NCBI RefSeq assembly: GCF_905171765.1
Contig: NC_053390.1
Span: 501,371,336 to 501,435,335 of the forward strand
From: Bufo bufo
Taxonomy: Eukaryota > Chordata > Amphibia > Anura > Bufonidae
Length of the DNA stretch: 64,000 nt
Direction of reading: 5' to 3'
Part shown: piece by piece, positions 21,800 through 34,252 of the stretch
Position numbering within the stretch: position 1 is the first letter of the stretch
Layout: each line of letters begins with the position of its first letter
Notes under the pieces: generated by a model
Databases searched by the model: none
What the model was told of the DNA's origin: nothing
The model's input: the letters and a program-made list of their open reading frames with translations, nothing else
Made by a program: the position numbers and the translations under genes

Positions 21800-24740
21800 T
21801 TTACAAAGGTCAGTCTCTCCACATTTTGGGTGGACAGGCGAGTTTTCTTTGGGGTAACTATGGCCCCCGCAGCACTAAACACAGTCTCTGATGCCGGTCA
21901 GGTCAGCTTTTCAGAGCAAACTCGGACAGTTGCTGCTACAAATCCAGTTTGGCTGCGCAGTAGTCCAGCGGATCTTCAATGTGGGGTGGCAGGGTGCTGT
22001 CTAGGTATGCCACCAACTGTTGGTTCAGGTTCTGCTCCAGGTCTAGCTGCTGCTGGTGAGCATTTTCTTCACTAGGCGGGTTAAGAAAGCTGCTCATCAT
22101 CGACTCTAGGCTCAAGCTGCTGTTGATGGAGCTTGTACTGCTCCTATTCCCCCACCCCGCCACAGTAGCCATGGCAGTGGAACGAGAGCGCAAGGGCCCC
22201 CTTTGGTCAGACCTGCGAGAGGATGGACGATGGCGCAGATAGGCAGCGGCCAAGTAGCTACATAGGATGTAGTTCAGTTTGTCCTCCCTCTCAGCGGGTG
22301 TAAAAAAAAAAAAAAAAAAGCCCCCATTTTTGACCGGTAACGAGGGTCCAACAAGGTGGAGAGCCAAAAGCCATCCCACTGCCGAATGGTGACATTTCGG
22401 CTTTCACTACCCAAGCAAGTGAGCATGCAGCAGGCCATTTGCGCAAGTGACTCGGAGGGACTCCCTGCCTCCTACTCCACTGCATACTGCCACGGTGTGC
22501 CTGGGTCATCTGCCTCGTCTTGCTCATCTCCCTCTTGCTCCTCTGGCGGCTCCTGCTCCTCCTCTCCTGTCACCTGTGTAGAAAAACCACCCATTTTGCT
22601 ACACATTGCTTGTGCTCCAATGTCCTCCTCCAGTTAAGCCCCCACAGGTCTCATGTGGCCGTGATATGTTGTCACCACGTCTCCAGTCCCCTGACCAGCC
22701 AGATTTACCAGCATCTGTTCCAGGATATGAAGCACTGGAATGACGTTGTTCATCCTGTAGTCCTGGCAACTGACAAATAACGTGGCATCCTCAAAGGACC
22801 TAATCAAATGGCAGGTGTGATGCATGAGGTGCCACTGGCTGACATCAGAGTTACACAGGGGAGTATTCCTGTCCGATTGGATCATCAAGAAATCGTTTAT
22901 GTCCTTTCTCTGTTCGTATAGTCGGTGCAACATATGGAGGGTGGAATTCCAATGGGTGGAAACGTTGCATATCAGCCTATGTTGGGGGACGCCATTTTGC
23001 CACTGCAGCTCAAGGAGGGTGTGTTTGGCTGTGTACGAGTGGCTGAAGTGCATGCAAAGTTTCCTGGCCATTTTTAGGGTGTCTTGCAGATGGGTGGACG
23101 ACTTCAGGAACTGCTTGACAACCAGATTGAACATGTGCGCCATGCAGGGCGCATGGCTCAGCCCTCTTTGACGCAGCACCGACACATGTTCCCATTGTTG
23201 GTCACCATGGTTACGATTTTTGTCCATGGTTACGATTAATTGTCGCGGAGAAAGGCAGAATTTGATTTCTTGATGAAGGACACGGAGCAGTTCCTCCCCT
23301 GTGTGACTCAGTTTGCCCAGGCAAACGAGGTGTAGAATAGCATGACACCACCGTGCCCTGCACATGTGGTATGCTGGAGGAGCACTGTGAATTGTCCCAA
23401 CAGTGAAGGCTGAGGACACGGTGGTGGATGAGGAGGCAGAGGCGGACATTGTCGCAGGACCAATGGCGTGAGAAGTTGGAGGCAGAAGCGGCGTCACCTG
23501 GCCAAGTTGCTGATGTGGCTGAGCAGGAACCATATTTACCCAGTTGGCCGTAAAGGACATATATTGTCCTTGACCATAGTTATAGCTCCACACGTCGGCG
23601 CTGCCATGCACTTTGGCAAACACCGACAGGCTCAAGAACTGGCTCACCTTCTGTTCTACATATTTGTGCAGGGCTGGTACTGCCTTTTTGGCAAATAAAT
23701 GACGGCTTGGGGCTCTCCACCTCGGCTCGGCAGAAGCCATCAGTTCTCTGAAAGGTGCAGAGTCCACCACTTGGAAAGGGAAGGACTGCAGCACCAGTAA
23801 CTTGGCCAGGAGCATGTTTAGCTTCTGCGTCATTGGATGAGTGTACGCATACTATTGTCTCATGCCAATCGCTTTAGTGATCGATTGCTGACGGAATGAC
23901 TGACGAAGAGTAGGAGGGCAAAGAGCAGGAGCATCAGGGCCGGTAGATGATGGGAAGGAGGCCACTGTATGGTGACGCTGCATCTGTTGATGCAGGCCCG
24001 TGGTGCCTACATTGGCACCCTGGCTACGGTTCACCTTCTGCCCACAGATTTCGCAAATGGCCACGTTCTCATCCTCCGGCATCTTAACAAAAGAACTGCC
24101 ACACCGCCGAGTAGTTGATTTTACCCCCAACACTGCTACCGCCGCTGCCTCCGTGAACCCCCGCACCACTACTTTCCAGACAGGTAGGCTCCTGCGAAGC
24201 GGGTGGTCTACCCCAGGCACGTTTGGCTCCCAACCTCCTACTGCTGCCACCCTGCTGACTCCTGGCCACGCTACCGACTTGCTGGCTCCGTCCTCATCAC
24301 TACTTGCCCGCCTACCGGAGGAAGCGGTGGATGTCTCCTCTAGATCTTGGCTGGCCAGTAGCTGATGACTGTCCTCTAGTAGCTCGTCCTCGCTGTATAG
24401 TGGAGCTGAGCCCACAGCATATACTACTTCTCTGGCTGAGGGAACAGAAAAGGACAAAGGCAGGTTAAGGACAGATGAGGGCACAGGGCCTGCTCCCAGG
24501 CCATGCCAACTAACGGTTGTGTCTGACGAACCCACCGACTCTTGGCTGGGGTGTGTCTGATGTCACTTGGGACGAAGTGGATGACCAAGTCCACCATTCA
24601 AGAACCGCTGGGTTGCTGGTCAAGACAAGACCGCTAGATGACACCGGGAGCTCAGGCCTCCGGAAGTGACCCCTGCTCCCACACCCCCTTACTCTGCTGC
24701 GACCTGTGCCTGCGCCAGAAACATTTAGGCCTCTGACATA
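21800..24740 (-). pseudogene. hAT (ZBED-like) transposase, broken
   Basis: The N-terminal acidic/serine-rich part (24.0-24.5 kb, and 24.54-24.74 kb in another frame) leads into a BED zinc finger near 24.0-24.1 kb: VKMPEDENVAICEICGQKV with the paired cysteines, then LHQQMQRHH supplying the histidines. A stop follows IGMRQ (about 23852). The catalytic region continues at 22634-23833 (TMDKNRNHGDQQW, CMAHMFNLVVKQFL, CNVSTHWNSTLHML). After another break near a poly-T tract (22302-22319) comes the C-terminal dimerisation region at 21936-22379 (EDPLDYCAAKLDL), with further frameshifts to about 21800. Order and motifs match hAT transposases and host ZBED proteins. The multiple stops and frameshifts make it a dead transposon copy. 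Confidence 0.88.
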
Positions 24741-26120
24741 CTGTTAGATCAAATAAGTAAATAAAAAGGAAATTAATACACCCCAAAAAGGCTGTAATTC
24801 TGTCCTTCACCACACAATGGCAAATAATACTTTTTTTGGCCAATAATACACACCAAAAAAGGCTTTAGAATATATAACTGCATCGCTGAATGGCAAATAA
24901 TATTTTATTTTTGCCACTAATACACGCCAAAAAGGGCTGTAATTTTGTCGCTTCACCACACAACGGCTAATAAGCCCTTTTTTTGCTACTAATACACGCC
25001 AAATAAAAGCTTTAGAACATACGACTGCATCGCTGAATGGCAAATAATACTTTTTTTTTGCCACTGATGCACAGCAAAAAGGGCTGTAATTTTCTCACTT
25101 CACCATATAATGCCCTTATACATGCCAAAAAAGCTTTAGAACATATAACTGCACCGCTGAAAAGCAAATAATACTTTTTTTGCCACTAATACATGACAAA
25201 AAAAGCGTTAGGGTACTTTCACACTAGCGTTATTCTTTTCCGGTATTGAAATCCGGTAAAGGGTTTTAATACCGGAAAAAGTTTTGTCCTAATGCATTCT
25301 AAATGGAAAGCAATCCGTTCAGTATGCATCAGGATGTCTTCCATTCTATCCAAAACAGCAGCTTGCTGCGGTATTTTTTCCGGCCGAAATACGGAACAAT
25401 ACCGCACTTGCCGGATCCGGCATTCATTTTCATAGAGATGTATTAATGCCAGTTTTCCGGTCTGCGCATATCCCTGGATACAAGAGGAGCTGGTTTCGCT
25501 TTTGATCTTTGAAAAAATTTCAATACCGGAACTGCCTGCCGGATTCTAACAACGCTAGTGTGAAAGTAGCCTTAGAACACCCTGCACCGCTGAACGGCAA
25601 ATAATACACATTTTGCCACTAATACACGTCAAAAAGGGCTGTAGTTTTCTCACTTCACCACACAACGGCTAATAATGCTTTTTTTTGCAACCAATACACG
25701 CTAAAAAGGGCTGTAATTTTCTCCCTTCACCACACAACGGCTAATAAACCCTTTTTTTTCCCATTAATACACGCCAAAAAAGTCTTTAGAACATATAACT
25801 GCACTGCGGAACGGTAAATAATACTTTTTATTGCCACTAATACACGCCAAAAAGGGCTCTAATTTTCTCACTTGATCACACAATGGCAAATAATACTTTT
25901 TTTTGCCACTAATACACGCCAAAAAAGCTTTAGAACATATAACTGCACCACTGATTGGCAAATCATAAATTTTTTTTGCCACTAATACATGCCAAAAAAA
26001 GGCTTTTAGAACATACAATTGCACTGCTGAACGGCAAATAATACTTTTTTTTTGCCACTAATACACAACAAAAAAGGCTTTAGTACATATAACTGCACCG
26101 CACAAGGGCTAATAAGACGT
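24741..26120. repeat. hAT 5' tandem repeats, ~85-bp units
   Basis: More than ten units with CACTAATACACGCCAAAAA, GGCTTTAGAACATATAACTG and CGGCAAATAATACTTTTTTT. Some units carry the variant GGGCTGTAATTTTCTCACTT instead of the GAACATATAAC half, so two unit types are mixed. The array is split by the MITE at 25211-25571. No coding potential. Confidence 0.85.
25211..25571. mobile_element. MITE, GGCTACTTTCACAC family, in hAT repeats
   Basis: Termini GGGTACTTTCACACTAGCG and CGCTAGTGTGAAAGTAGCC, with an exact TTA duplication (25208-25210 and 25572-25574). The interior has CCGGAAAA and CCGGTATTGA repeats instead of the GGATCC palindromes of its relatives, so it is a separate subfamily. It is younger than the hAT repeat array it splits. 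Confidence 0.85.
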
Positions 26121-26674
26121 ATAAATATTTCATAGTAATACACCCTGTTAATGGCTGTATCACACAGCACTTGCACCCCAATAAAGAGAATAGTTTGCTG
26201 GAATTACAGAGGTATCATCTATTGCAAACTTGAAAGCAGCAGTATAATGGCAATTTGGATCCCCAGTCAGAGTAGCAAGGTGTAATAGGATTGTTCCTAT
26301 TACCCAGGCTGTACACTCCCCTATTCAGCAAAATAAAAGTTTTCAAGTCTTTCCTAGCACTTTCCCTAGCACCTGCTGACGTCTCTCCCTGCACTAAGTA
26401 CACTGGAAAATGGGTGAATCCAACATGGCTGAGGCTATTTATAGGGCTGTGACATCACAGGGCTGGCTGCTGATCGGCTGCGTGCATGGCATTGTGGGTG
26501 ATCCCTCATTCCCAGAGTTCTTTGCTCCATATCCTAACATGTGCAGCAGCCATTTTAGGAAAAAATGTGATTCATTACCACAAAGCGTGAGGAAATTTGG
26601 ATTCGGTGCGAATCGAATTTTTCCTGAAATTCTGATCGATTTCCACTTCATCAACTTCAATTCGCTCATCTCTA
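26121..26674 (-). promoter_or_regulatory. Putative 5' region and terminus of the hAT element
   Basis: Between the 85-bp repeats and the terminus lies ~550 bp of mixed sequence that contains TATTTATAGGGCTGTGACATC on the plus strand (near 26435-26455) and, read on the minus strand toward the transposase, short TATA-like strings. It ends in the inverted repeat TTCGCTCATCTCTA. A promoter here is expected from position, but none is demonstrated. Confidence 0.35.
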
Positions 26675-27760
26675 AATCTGGCTTATGTTTTCTTAGAGTG
26701 GCAGCAAAGGAGTTGGGTGTATCCCCTGTTAGCACCACGGCTTTCTCTCCATGCTTCACAGTACAGCACAAACTGCGTTCTATAACAAGTGATCCATGAT
26801 GAGGTGTCTCCGTCCTTAACCACAGTCTTTGCTATTGTAGTATACCCTTTTTCAGGGCACACATTATTGCACACAGTTACTCAGATTCACTGTTGCATGC
26901 TGCAAGCTGAATGGTCTTTGTTACAGATCTGTCTCTATACAAACCCTGGCTGCATCCAGGATGTATAAAACTAGGCAGCATCTTTCTTCCCCTCAGATGC
27001 AGGGCCTCAACTCTGTGATATTAAGCTTCAGATGACCTAGTTGGTCCTTGAGGTGTTGTCTTACTACTAGTATCAGTCACCTCCACTATCTAGATAGTTA
27101 CTTGCAGAATTTCTGCTGGCTTTATTTCCAGCAGGGGTTTCCCACGCTTCTTGTATGTGCTATTGACCATGAGGGCTGCAGGGTACTGATATTTACACTT
27201 TATTTCATGTGCTCTCACCACATAATTAAGGACCATATGCATGTTACAACAGCTGACTAAAAAGTCTGGCACCCATATATTTATATTATCCAACAGTAAT
27301 AATGCAGTTGGTCAGTAGATGGTAGCATAACTTCAGCACTGCCCACAAAACACATACCGGTACTTTCAATGCAATACATTTATCCCACTGCATACATTTA
27401 ATGAGGTTGGTCACTTTTTGGTTACAATTGACCAATATGTTTGTAAAATGATTATATCAAACTTACTAATATAGCCTTTTTTTAAATTCTGCACCATTTT
27501 TTATATTTCATAAGTTCTGCTGTCTACACAAAGGTCTTCTCCATAACATGCTGATGAAGGGTCATGTGACCCACTTCACAGGTGGGAGTTGCAGTATGTT
27601 TGAATGCAGGAGATATCACATAGAGGTGACTCTCCATCAGTACCCATCTTATGGACATGATCTCTATGTGGACAGCTCAGATGATTTGCCTAACAGGTTG
27701 GTATGGCTTATAAAATATAGCAAATGGCACAGAATATCAACAAAGGCTATATTATCAATG
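26675..27760. other. Non-coding, unrecognised
   Basis: About 1.1 kb of sequence without gene-like features or recognised repeat ends. Short open frames lack known motifs. Confidence 0.4.
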
Positions 27761-27762
27761 TA

Positions 27763-29311
27763 CAGTCGTGGCCAAAAGTTTTGAGAATGACACAAATATT
27801 AGTTTTCACAAAGTTTGCTGCTAAACTGCTTTTAGATCTTTGTTTCAGTTGTTTCTGTGATGTAGTGAAATATTATTACACGCACTTCATACGTTTCAAA
27901 GGCTTTTATCGACAATTACATGACATATATGCAAAGAGTCAGTATTTGCAGTGTTGGCCCTTCTTTTTCAGGACCTCCAATTCGACTGGGCATGCTCTCA
28001 ACTTCTGGGCAAATTCCTGACTGATAGCAACCCATTCTTTCATAATCACTTCTTAGAGTTTGTCAGAATTAGTGGGTTTTTGTTTGTCCACCCGCCTCTT
28101 GAGGATTGACCACAAGTTCTCAATGGGATTAAGATCTGGAGAGTTTCCAGGCCATGGACCCAAAATGTCAATGTTTTGGTCCACGAGCCACTTAGTTATC
28201 ACTTTTGCCTTATGGCACAGTGCTCCATCGTGCTGGAAAATGCATTGTTCTTCACCAAACTGTTGTTGGATTGTTGGAAGAAGTTGCTGTTGGAGGGTGT
28301 TTTGGTACCATTCTTTATTCATGGCTGTATTTTTGGGCAAAATTGTGAGTGAGCCCACTCCCTTGGATGAGAAGCAACCTCACACATGAATGGTCTCAGG
28401 ATCCTTTACTGTTGGCATGACACAGGACTGATGGTAGCGCTCACCTTTTCTTCTCCGGACAAGCCTTTTTCCAGATGCTCCAAACAATCGGAAAGAGGCT
28501 TCATCAGAGAATATGACTTTGCCCCAGTCCTCAGCAGTCCATTCACCATACTTTCTGCAGAAGATCAATCTGTCCCTGATGTTTTTTTTGGAGAGAAGTG
28601 GCTTCTTTGCTGCCCTTCTTGACACCAGGCCATCTTCCAAAAGTCTTCGCCTCACTGTGCGTGCAGATGCGCTCACACCTGCCTGCTGCCATTCCTGAGC
28701 AAGCTCTGCACTGGTGGCACTCCAATCCTGCAGCTGAATCCTCTTTAGGAGACAATCCTGGCGCTTGCTGAACTTTCTTGGACGCTCTGAAGCCTTCTTA
28801 ACAAGAATTGAACCTCTTTCCTTGAAGTTCTTGATGATCCTATAAATTGATTGAGGTACAATCTTAGTAGCCACAATATCCTTGCCTGTGAAGCCATTTT
28901 TATGCAACGCAATGATGGCTGCACGCGTTTCTTTGCAGGTCACCATGGTTAACAATGGAAGAACAATGATTTCAAGCATCACCCTCCTTTTAACATGTCA
29001 AGTCTGCCATTTTAACCCAATCAGCCTGACATAATGATCTCCAGCCCTGTGCTCGTCAACATTCTCACCTGAGTTAACAAGACGATTACTGAAATGATCT
29101 CAGCAGGTCCTTTAATGATAGCAATGAAATGCAGTGGAAAGTTTTTTTTTGGGATTAACTTAATTTTCATGGCAAAGAAGGACTATGCAATTCATCTGAT
29201 CACTCTTCATAACATTCTGGAGTATATGCAAATTGCTATTATAAAAACTTAAGCAGCAACTTTTCCAATTTCCAATATTTATGTAATTCTCAAAACTTTT
29301 GGCCACGACTG
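27763..29311 (-). mobile_element. Tc1/mariner element, copy 2 (complete ends)
   Basis: 1549 bp, flanked by TA at 27761-27762 and 29312-29313. It has the same CAGTCGTGGCCAAAAGTTTT ends as copy 1 and closely similar sequence throughout (a few differences per hundred bases by eye). It differs by small indels, for instance a 3-bp loss near 28849. Confidence 0.95.
28050..28946 (-). pseudogene. Tc1-like transposase, two nonsense codons
   Basis: Same protein as at 15117-16131: helix-turn-helix N-terminus (MVTCKETRAAIIAL), [22 protein letters not shown] and [11 protein letters not shown]. It keeps the reading frame where copy 1 lost 2 bp, but has TGG to TGA at the tryptophan after PETIHV (about 28380) and CAA to TAA after NSDKL near 28053. 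It also has APCH to ALCH in the segment after the second catalytic D. The two copies therefore died through different mutations. The start was chosen at MVTCKE, as for copy 1. Confidence 0.92.
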
Positions 29312-30269
29312 TATATAACTACATACACATTAATCACCAGTAGCCAGGAGGTGGTCAACCCCTTTAAATCATACAGTGTGGCTCACATACAGTGTTCATC
29401 ACATTCTGATCAAGGTGTATCACTTCCCCAGAGTGGTGGTATGCCATCACAGACTGTCTGCGACATTCCCCACCATTATTTAGCCATACCTCTCAATTTT
29501 TTGGACGGTCAAAGAGAGACACTTGTAGTTCATTGTGTAAAAGATTCACTTTTCCTGCATATTTATATACTTCAATAGTTTTCTTTTACACAATAGTGCA
29601 AAAATTATCTCAATATTGAAATTTTAAAAATTCCTAAAAACATTACAAAAATAAAATATACAAGGTAGGCTCTAATATACAAATATGAAGCAGACAAATA
29701 CTTGCTGGATCAATATTGTACATGTAATAATGCAAATTTATTTACTTTATGCACTTTTCACAGCACTTTACATACATTAGCATCCAGCTGTCCCCAATGG
29801 GGCTCACAATCTAAGGTGTCTATACCTTAGGTCAGAAAGAGGGACATTTAAGGAGCAAATAGGGACAGATGGACTTGAGTCAAAAGCAGGGACTGTCCCT
29901 CCAAAAGAGGGATACTTGGGATCTGATTTAGCTATATCCAGGGCCTATGTACACAGGACCTTTTAACTCTGCTTAGTGCAGTACCTTCTTTTGTGGTACC
30001 TCAGCCATTGTCTTCACAGTTTAAAATCCACATGGTACATATGTAACACATCACATTACATATAAAACATGGCATATCAACTTGAATACAAGTACACACT
30101 AAAGTGCAGAGAGATATAAAGCAGTATGTAAATATCTAACACTTAAATGTATAACAACAGACGCATAACAGCCCAGCAATTCAACTAGACAGTGGCCACC
30201 ATGTCAGGGTCCACGGTAATCTGGGAGCAAGAGTGGTATTTTATACAAAGGATACATACTTTCCTGTAA
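29312..30269. other. Non-coding with T2 terminus and MITE-like ends
   Basis: GGTCAACCCCTTTAA ends at 29367, a T2-type right terminus without a partner. ACCTCTCAATTTTTTGGAC at 29490-29508 and GTCCCTCCAAAAGAGGGA near 29895-29912 may be the decayed ends of another small element. GCACTTTACATACATTAGC and CCCCAATGGGGCTCACAAT (29770-29813) look like a dispersed repeat I cannot name. No gene. Confidence 0.4.
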
Positions 30270-30799
30270 CAGGGAGTGCACTTGGTTTCAACCTTCTTAC
30301 ATGCTACTATGACAGCCACCATCCCCCCTTCCTGTTCCAAATGCCTGAGCTTTCAGGTTTCTACTTGTTTGTACCCAGAGAAAGTGATTTTGTCTGAATT
30401 ACCTTGTACCGAATCCTGTCTGTCTTCTGATTTTGCTCCCTGCTGCCTGCCCCTATTTTGGAACTGCGACCTGGATTATGCACGATCTCTGCCTGCCATG
30501 ACCTTGGAATCCCTATTTGGAATACACAACTACTCAACTTGCCCTGACTATTGGACTGTGTTCAGGCTACGCTTTTTCCTATGTCCTTGGTGCCTCATTC
30601 CTGTGGATCAGCAGCCAACTATATTGGAACTACTCCAGAAAGTAGCAGCCTGGTTGGCTCCTTGTGTTGAAGTCCAGATGCCTGTAAAGGGCTTAAAGGG
30701 TGAATACCAGGGAGCCACCAGGACAATGCCCTTATGTTTAGCTCAAAGCCAAACTGGATAGTTGACAGAGTGGGTCCACGCCCACTGTCCGTAACAAGT
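30270..30799. other. Possible LTR-like fragment
   Basis: Pyrimidine-rich CTGCCTGC and CTTGCCCTGAC strings on the plus strand resemble gypsy-type LTR interiors, but neither ends nor duplications were found. A 161-codon open frame here has no recognisable motif. Confidence 0.25.
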
Positions 30800-31639
30800 A
30801 GTAGAAGCAAGCCAAAGTTCTCATTGGCTTATGAAAGGCACAACATTATTATTAATGACAATGAGGATGAGATTGTTAACTGGATGGCTAACTCCTCCTC
30901 TCAGTCACAGCAGAATGACATGGAGTTCACCTCAGAGTCTGACACCATGCCTTGGAGCCAGGGGTCACAGCATTCTTCCTGTTCCTCCTCCTTGCAACCC
31001 CAGAGAAGCCTTTCAGTTTCATTTGCATCCTCTCTGTCTTTATTGCCCCTCCTTAGGGGGAAACCTTCTTTTTTTCCTAGGAATAGGTAAGAAAACCCCA
31101 CTGCGTGCTACAGAATATACTCAAGAGAGTCTACTTGTTGACTTGTGCAGGGGACTGCATTTATTGCTGTGATGGTAGTCGTGGCTCCTGTAGCCACAAC
31201 GGTGGCAGTAGGGGCAATGGTAGTGATAGTGGCACTCAGGACAAATACAGATCAGAGATCAGTGTGCTGAGAAGGAGGTAACATCAGAGAAGGATAGTGG
31301 CATTGACAGCAATAAAGAGGAGAGTCAACTTACAGTGAGAACCTCCAAAAAAACTGCCAGGGCTAATTCTGATCTATTATGATCAGCTTGGGAAAGGTGA
31401 TGCCGCTGATACTATCGGCTCAGGCTCACAAAGTGTCAGACCTAAGCCAAGCTTGGCTGCCATCTGGCAGTTTTTCTCCAAAGTGCCAGAAGATGAAAGC
31501 ATAGCCTTCTGCAAGATTAAAATAAACCACGGGTGTTCCAACAAAAACATAGCCACCACGTCTTTTTTGACCCACATGAATCGATATCACCAGTTACTGT
31601 GGGAAAACAAAAGTGGCTGCCAGCTAGTGCAATAAGAAT

Positions 31640-32110
31640 GTCCTCCTTCTCCTGGTCTCCTTTGTGGCAGCCAGGCCGCATCCACATGCAGTACAGTGTC
31701 CTTGTCATGATCATCATCAATGTAACGCTTGTAGATAGGGACAGCCACGGACATGGAGCCCTGACCCGGAATCCAGCCCACTTTCCCTACCTACTTGCAG
31801 TTCACGCCCTAGGTAGCAAAACCACAACTAGTCAAAGGTCCCTACGCTACTAAGCTGTACAGATTAGACAGGTGGACAGACAAACACAAAAACAAAAAAA
31901 AACACAAAGGGGGATGCACAGTACAACTCATGTGAGACAGAGTGTGGTGAAAAGACAAGCCGAGCTCAAAAGCACAAACAAATCCAAGAATCAGGAACTT
32001 AGCTGGTGAGCCCAAACAAGACTATCACTGGCACTGGTATATGGCCAGAAGGGGTTTAAATAGAGCATGGGTTAGCAGCGTGTCTTTCCCTGCGTGCCAG
32101 AGCTGGAGAT
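31640..32110. other. Insertion within the hAT remnant, unclassified
   Basis: Interrupts the BED-to-catalytic spacing of the transposase. A-rich ACACAAAAACAAAAAAAAAC at 31881-31900 and GGGTTTAAATAGAGCATGGG at about 32053 might be LTR parts read on the minus strand. No ends could be fixed. Confidence 0.3.
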
Positions 32111-32914
32111 CTCACCACTGGAGCCTGAACAGGTAAGTTTGTGTTGATCACTTACTGCTTCTCCTGCTCAGGCTACTCCTATTACTAATCAACTCCATCA
32201 TCAGCCATTGATAGTGCAATGTGTGGCCAAGACCAGCAATATGCTGGTGCGCAAGCTTAATTCCCACCAACCGAAGCTGCTGACGGTGCAGGTACTGCCG
32301 TACCACTTAGTAGATTCTGCTACCTTTAGAGAGCTGATGGCATGTGCTCAACCTTGCTGTAAGCCAGCATTATAAAAAAAAAAAGTAATCTCAGCTTTGT
32401 ATTATCACATGGCAAAGAGAGTGGGCCACTCCTTGCAATTCTCACTGTGTGGTAAAGTGCAGGCCCCGGTGGCCACCTGCAGCAACTGCTACAGGCAGGG
32501 ACACTGCATGTCTTTCATGGCCCATTAAGTCAGTGTTTTTCGTGGCAAGGTAGCACCGCAGCAACAAGGGTGAGATCCTATTACCTTCACGTTTGTGTCA
32601 GTCTGGTTCCCAAAGCAGGCACTTATCCGCCTACTCCACATCCCCGCCCATGACCATCCTCCTGTCCCAAATAGAATCAGGGCAGAGCATAGCTCCCACT
32701 CCCCCTGTCTATTATTGTGTCAAGTGAAGCGTTGCTATACTGTGATAGAGCTGTACAGTAGCGACACAGCTGTTCACTTGCTAAAGTGCATCAAGCAGCA
32801 AACATTCCTCTGGCTGTCTCCCTGCCAACTCCAATTGGGCAAAGTGGTAAGCAACAATGGCTGGAACATTGTGACATTTTAGAGTAATGACACAAGTTCC
32901 CTACATGCAAGGAA

Positions 32915-33050
32915 AAATGGGGTCAGTCAGCACATCCCAATGCGTAGGTGCACGCTGCCATGGCTAGAAACACAAAGAAAAAACTATGGAATTATTGTAC
33001 TTTATTTGGTTTGCAGAGTGCTGTTGCATTGTTATTTTTTTCTTACAAGT
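32915..33050. mobile_element. Fragment of the 45.4-kb foldback family
   Basis: AAATGGGGTCAGTCAGCACATC, TAGGTGCACGCTGCCATGG and TTTGGTTTGCAGAGTGCT correspond to 45467-45535 and 45905-45935 of the T2-type foldback. It is inserted into hAT coding sequence, so it is younger than that hAT copy. Confidence 0.65.
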
Positions 33051-33764
33051 TCCCTGCATGACACATGTGATCAATTTAGTAATGCAGAGGGTGCTGGCCA
33101 TGTTCAGGAGACTGTCCTCACATTTCAGCTATTGTTATGTGGCAAAGAACCCTCTGCTGGACTTGCATCGACAGAACGGTTTGTCATTGCTTTATCCACA
33201 ATGTTACAACTCGCTAGAATTGCAACTTGCATATGCTAGAGCATCTGTGCGAGCAGTGTAAAGCCGTGAATGATTTTCACATGCAGAAGACCACCAAATT
33301 TGGCTGGCCATCCAGTAGCTGTTGGGGACCCACACAAAGAAAGTTCCATGAAGGAGAAGGAGAATCTAGCACTGAAGGAGGAGGAGCAATACTCATCTGA
33401 TAATGATAATGATCGTCACCACACCCAAGGGTCATCGGGCACGCTGGCCAGAATAGAAAGCTGTATGCTTGCTTACTTAATGACAACCGTATCCTTACCA
33501 TCAAGCAGTGTAATGATTACTGGGTAGCCATGCTCTTAGAACCTCGCTATCAAAATAAAATGGGGAATGTTTTCCTGTTGCCAAAAGGGAGGCCAAATTG
33601 CGTTATTACCAGGAAATACTGTGTACGCAGCTTGCCACACGTTTTGGGGGGGGGCAGACGTCTGTCACTTGTGTGTCTGAGGCCCATCTCCAGCCCCCTC
33701 AGTCACCCACCTCCCATTGTTTCTGCTACCACAAACAGCAGAAGCCGCAAACTGATTTTAGGTT

Positions 33765-34252
33765 AGGTAGGAGAGACAGAGACATGAGAGAAAGAGAGAG
33801 ATGAGAGAGAAAGATGAGAGTTGAGAGACAGAGATGATATGGATGAGCGACAGAGATGAGACACAGAGAGAGATGCTAGAGGCAGACAAAAAAAGATGCT
33901 AGAGACAGAGAGATGTAGGAGGCAGAGAGAGAGACATAAGAGGCAGACTCGAGAGACACAGAGATGAGATAAATTCATACATAGATAGATATAGGAGATA
34001 ATAAAGAAGGGATCACGGGACTTAAAAGCTGATCATCAGGTTTGGAGAGCGGTGATCCCTTCTCCTATTTGCTTGGCCCTGGATCAAGGCCTGAATTGCA
34101 TACACTACTTCCAGATGGACTTCTGCTGCTGTGTTCTTCCAGTTTTAGATATGATTCATAGATAGATACATTTGAAAAATTCTGCTAACATCATTTGGAA
34201 TTATCTAGATAGATAGAATAGGATAGTATAGAGAGATGAATCTGTGGATAGA
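33765..34252. repeat. GA-rich and GATA microsatellite region
   Basis: Plus-strand purine-rich imperfect (GA)n with GAGAGACAGAGATG motifs at 33770-33970, then scattered AGATAGATAGAT at 33981-34215. No gene. Confidence 0.85.

Larger units (their letters stand above)
20885..26674 (-). mobile_element. hAT element with repeat-rich flanks
   Basis: A hAT transposon read on the minus strand. Its 5' end is at 26674 with terminus TAGAGATGAGCGAA (complement of 26661-26674). A 5' non-coding region of ~85-bp tandem units spans about 24750-26110, the broken transposase lies at 21800-24740, and a 3' region of ~57-bp units at 20885-21640. The 3' terminal inverted repeat was not found near 20.9 kb. A MITE interrupts the 5' repeats at 25211-25571. 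The shared terminus links it to the MITE at 17574-18015. Confidence 0.75.
30800..33760 (+). pseudogene. Older hAT (ZBED-like) transposase remnant
   Basis: Plus-strand relative of the transposase at 21.8-24.7 kb, more decayed. An acidic/serine-rich segment lies at 30.83-31.10 kb. The BED finger at about 31455-31590 (AIWQFFSKVPEDESIAFCKI, then HMNRYH) has lost its second cysteine. NMLVRKL and HLVDSATFRELMAC follow near 32.24-32.35 kb, then MTHVINLVMQRVL at about 33.06-33.10 kb and EILCTQLATRFGGG near 33.6 kb. Many stops and frameshifts. An insert of foreign sequence lies at about 31640-32110, and a fragment of the foldback family of 45427-46273 lies at about 32915-33050. Order and spacing match the other hAT, so the identity is secure although the sequence is dead. 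Confidence 0.75.

Noticed and set aside
33765..33980. Ser/Leu-rich minus-strand open frame
   Set aside because: It is the translation of a GA-rich microsatellite.
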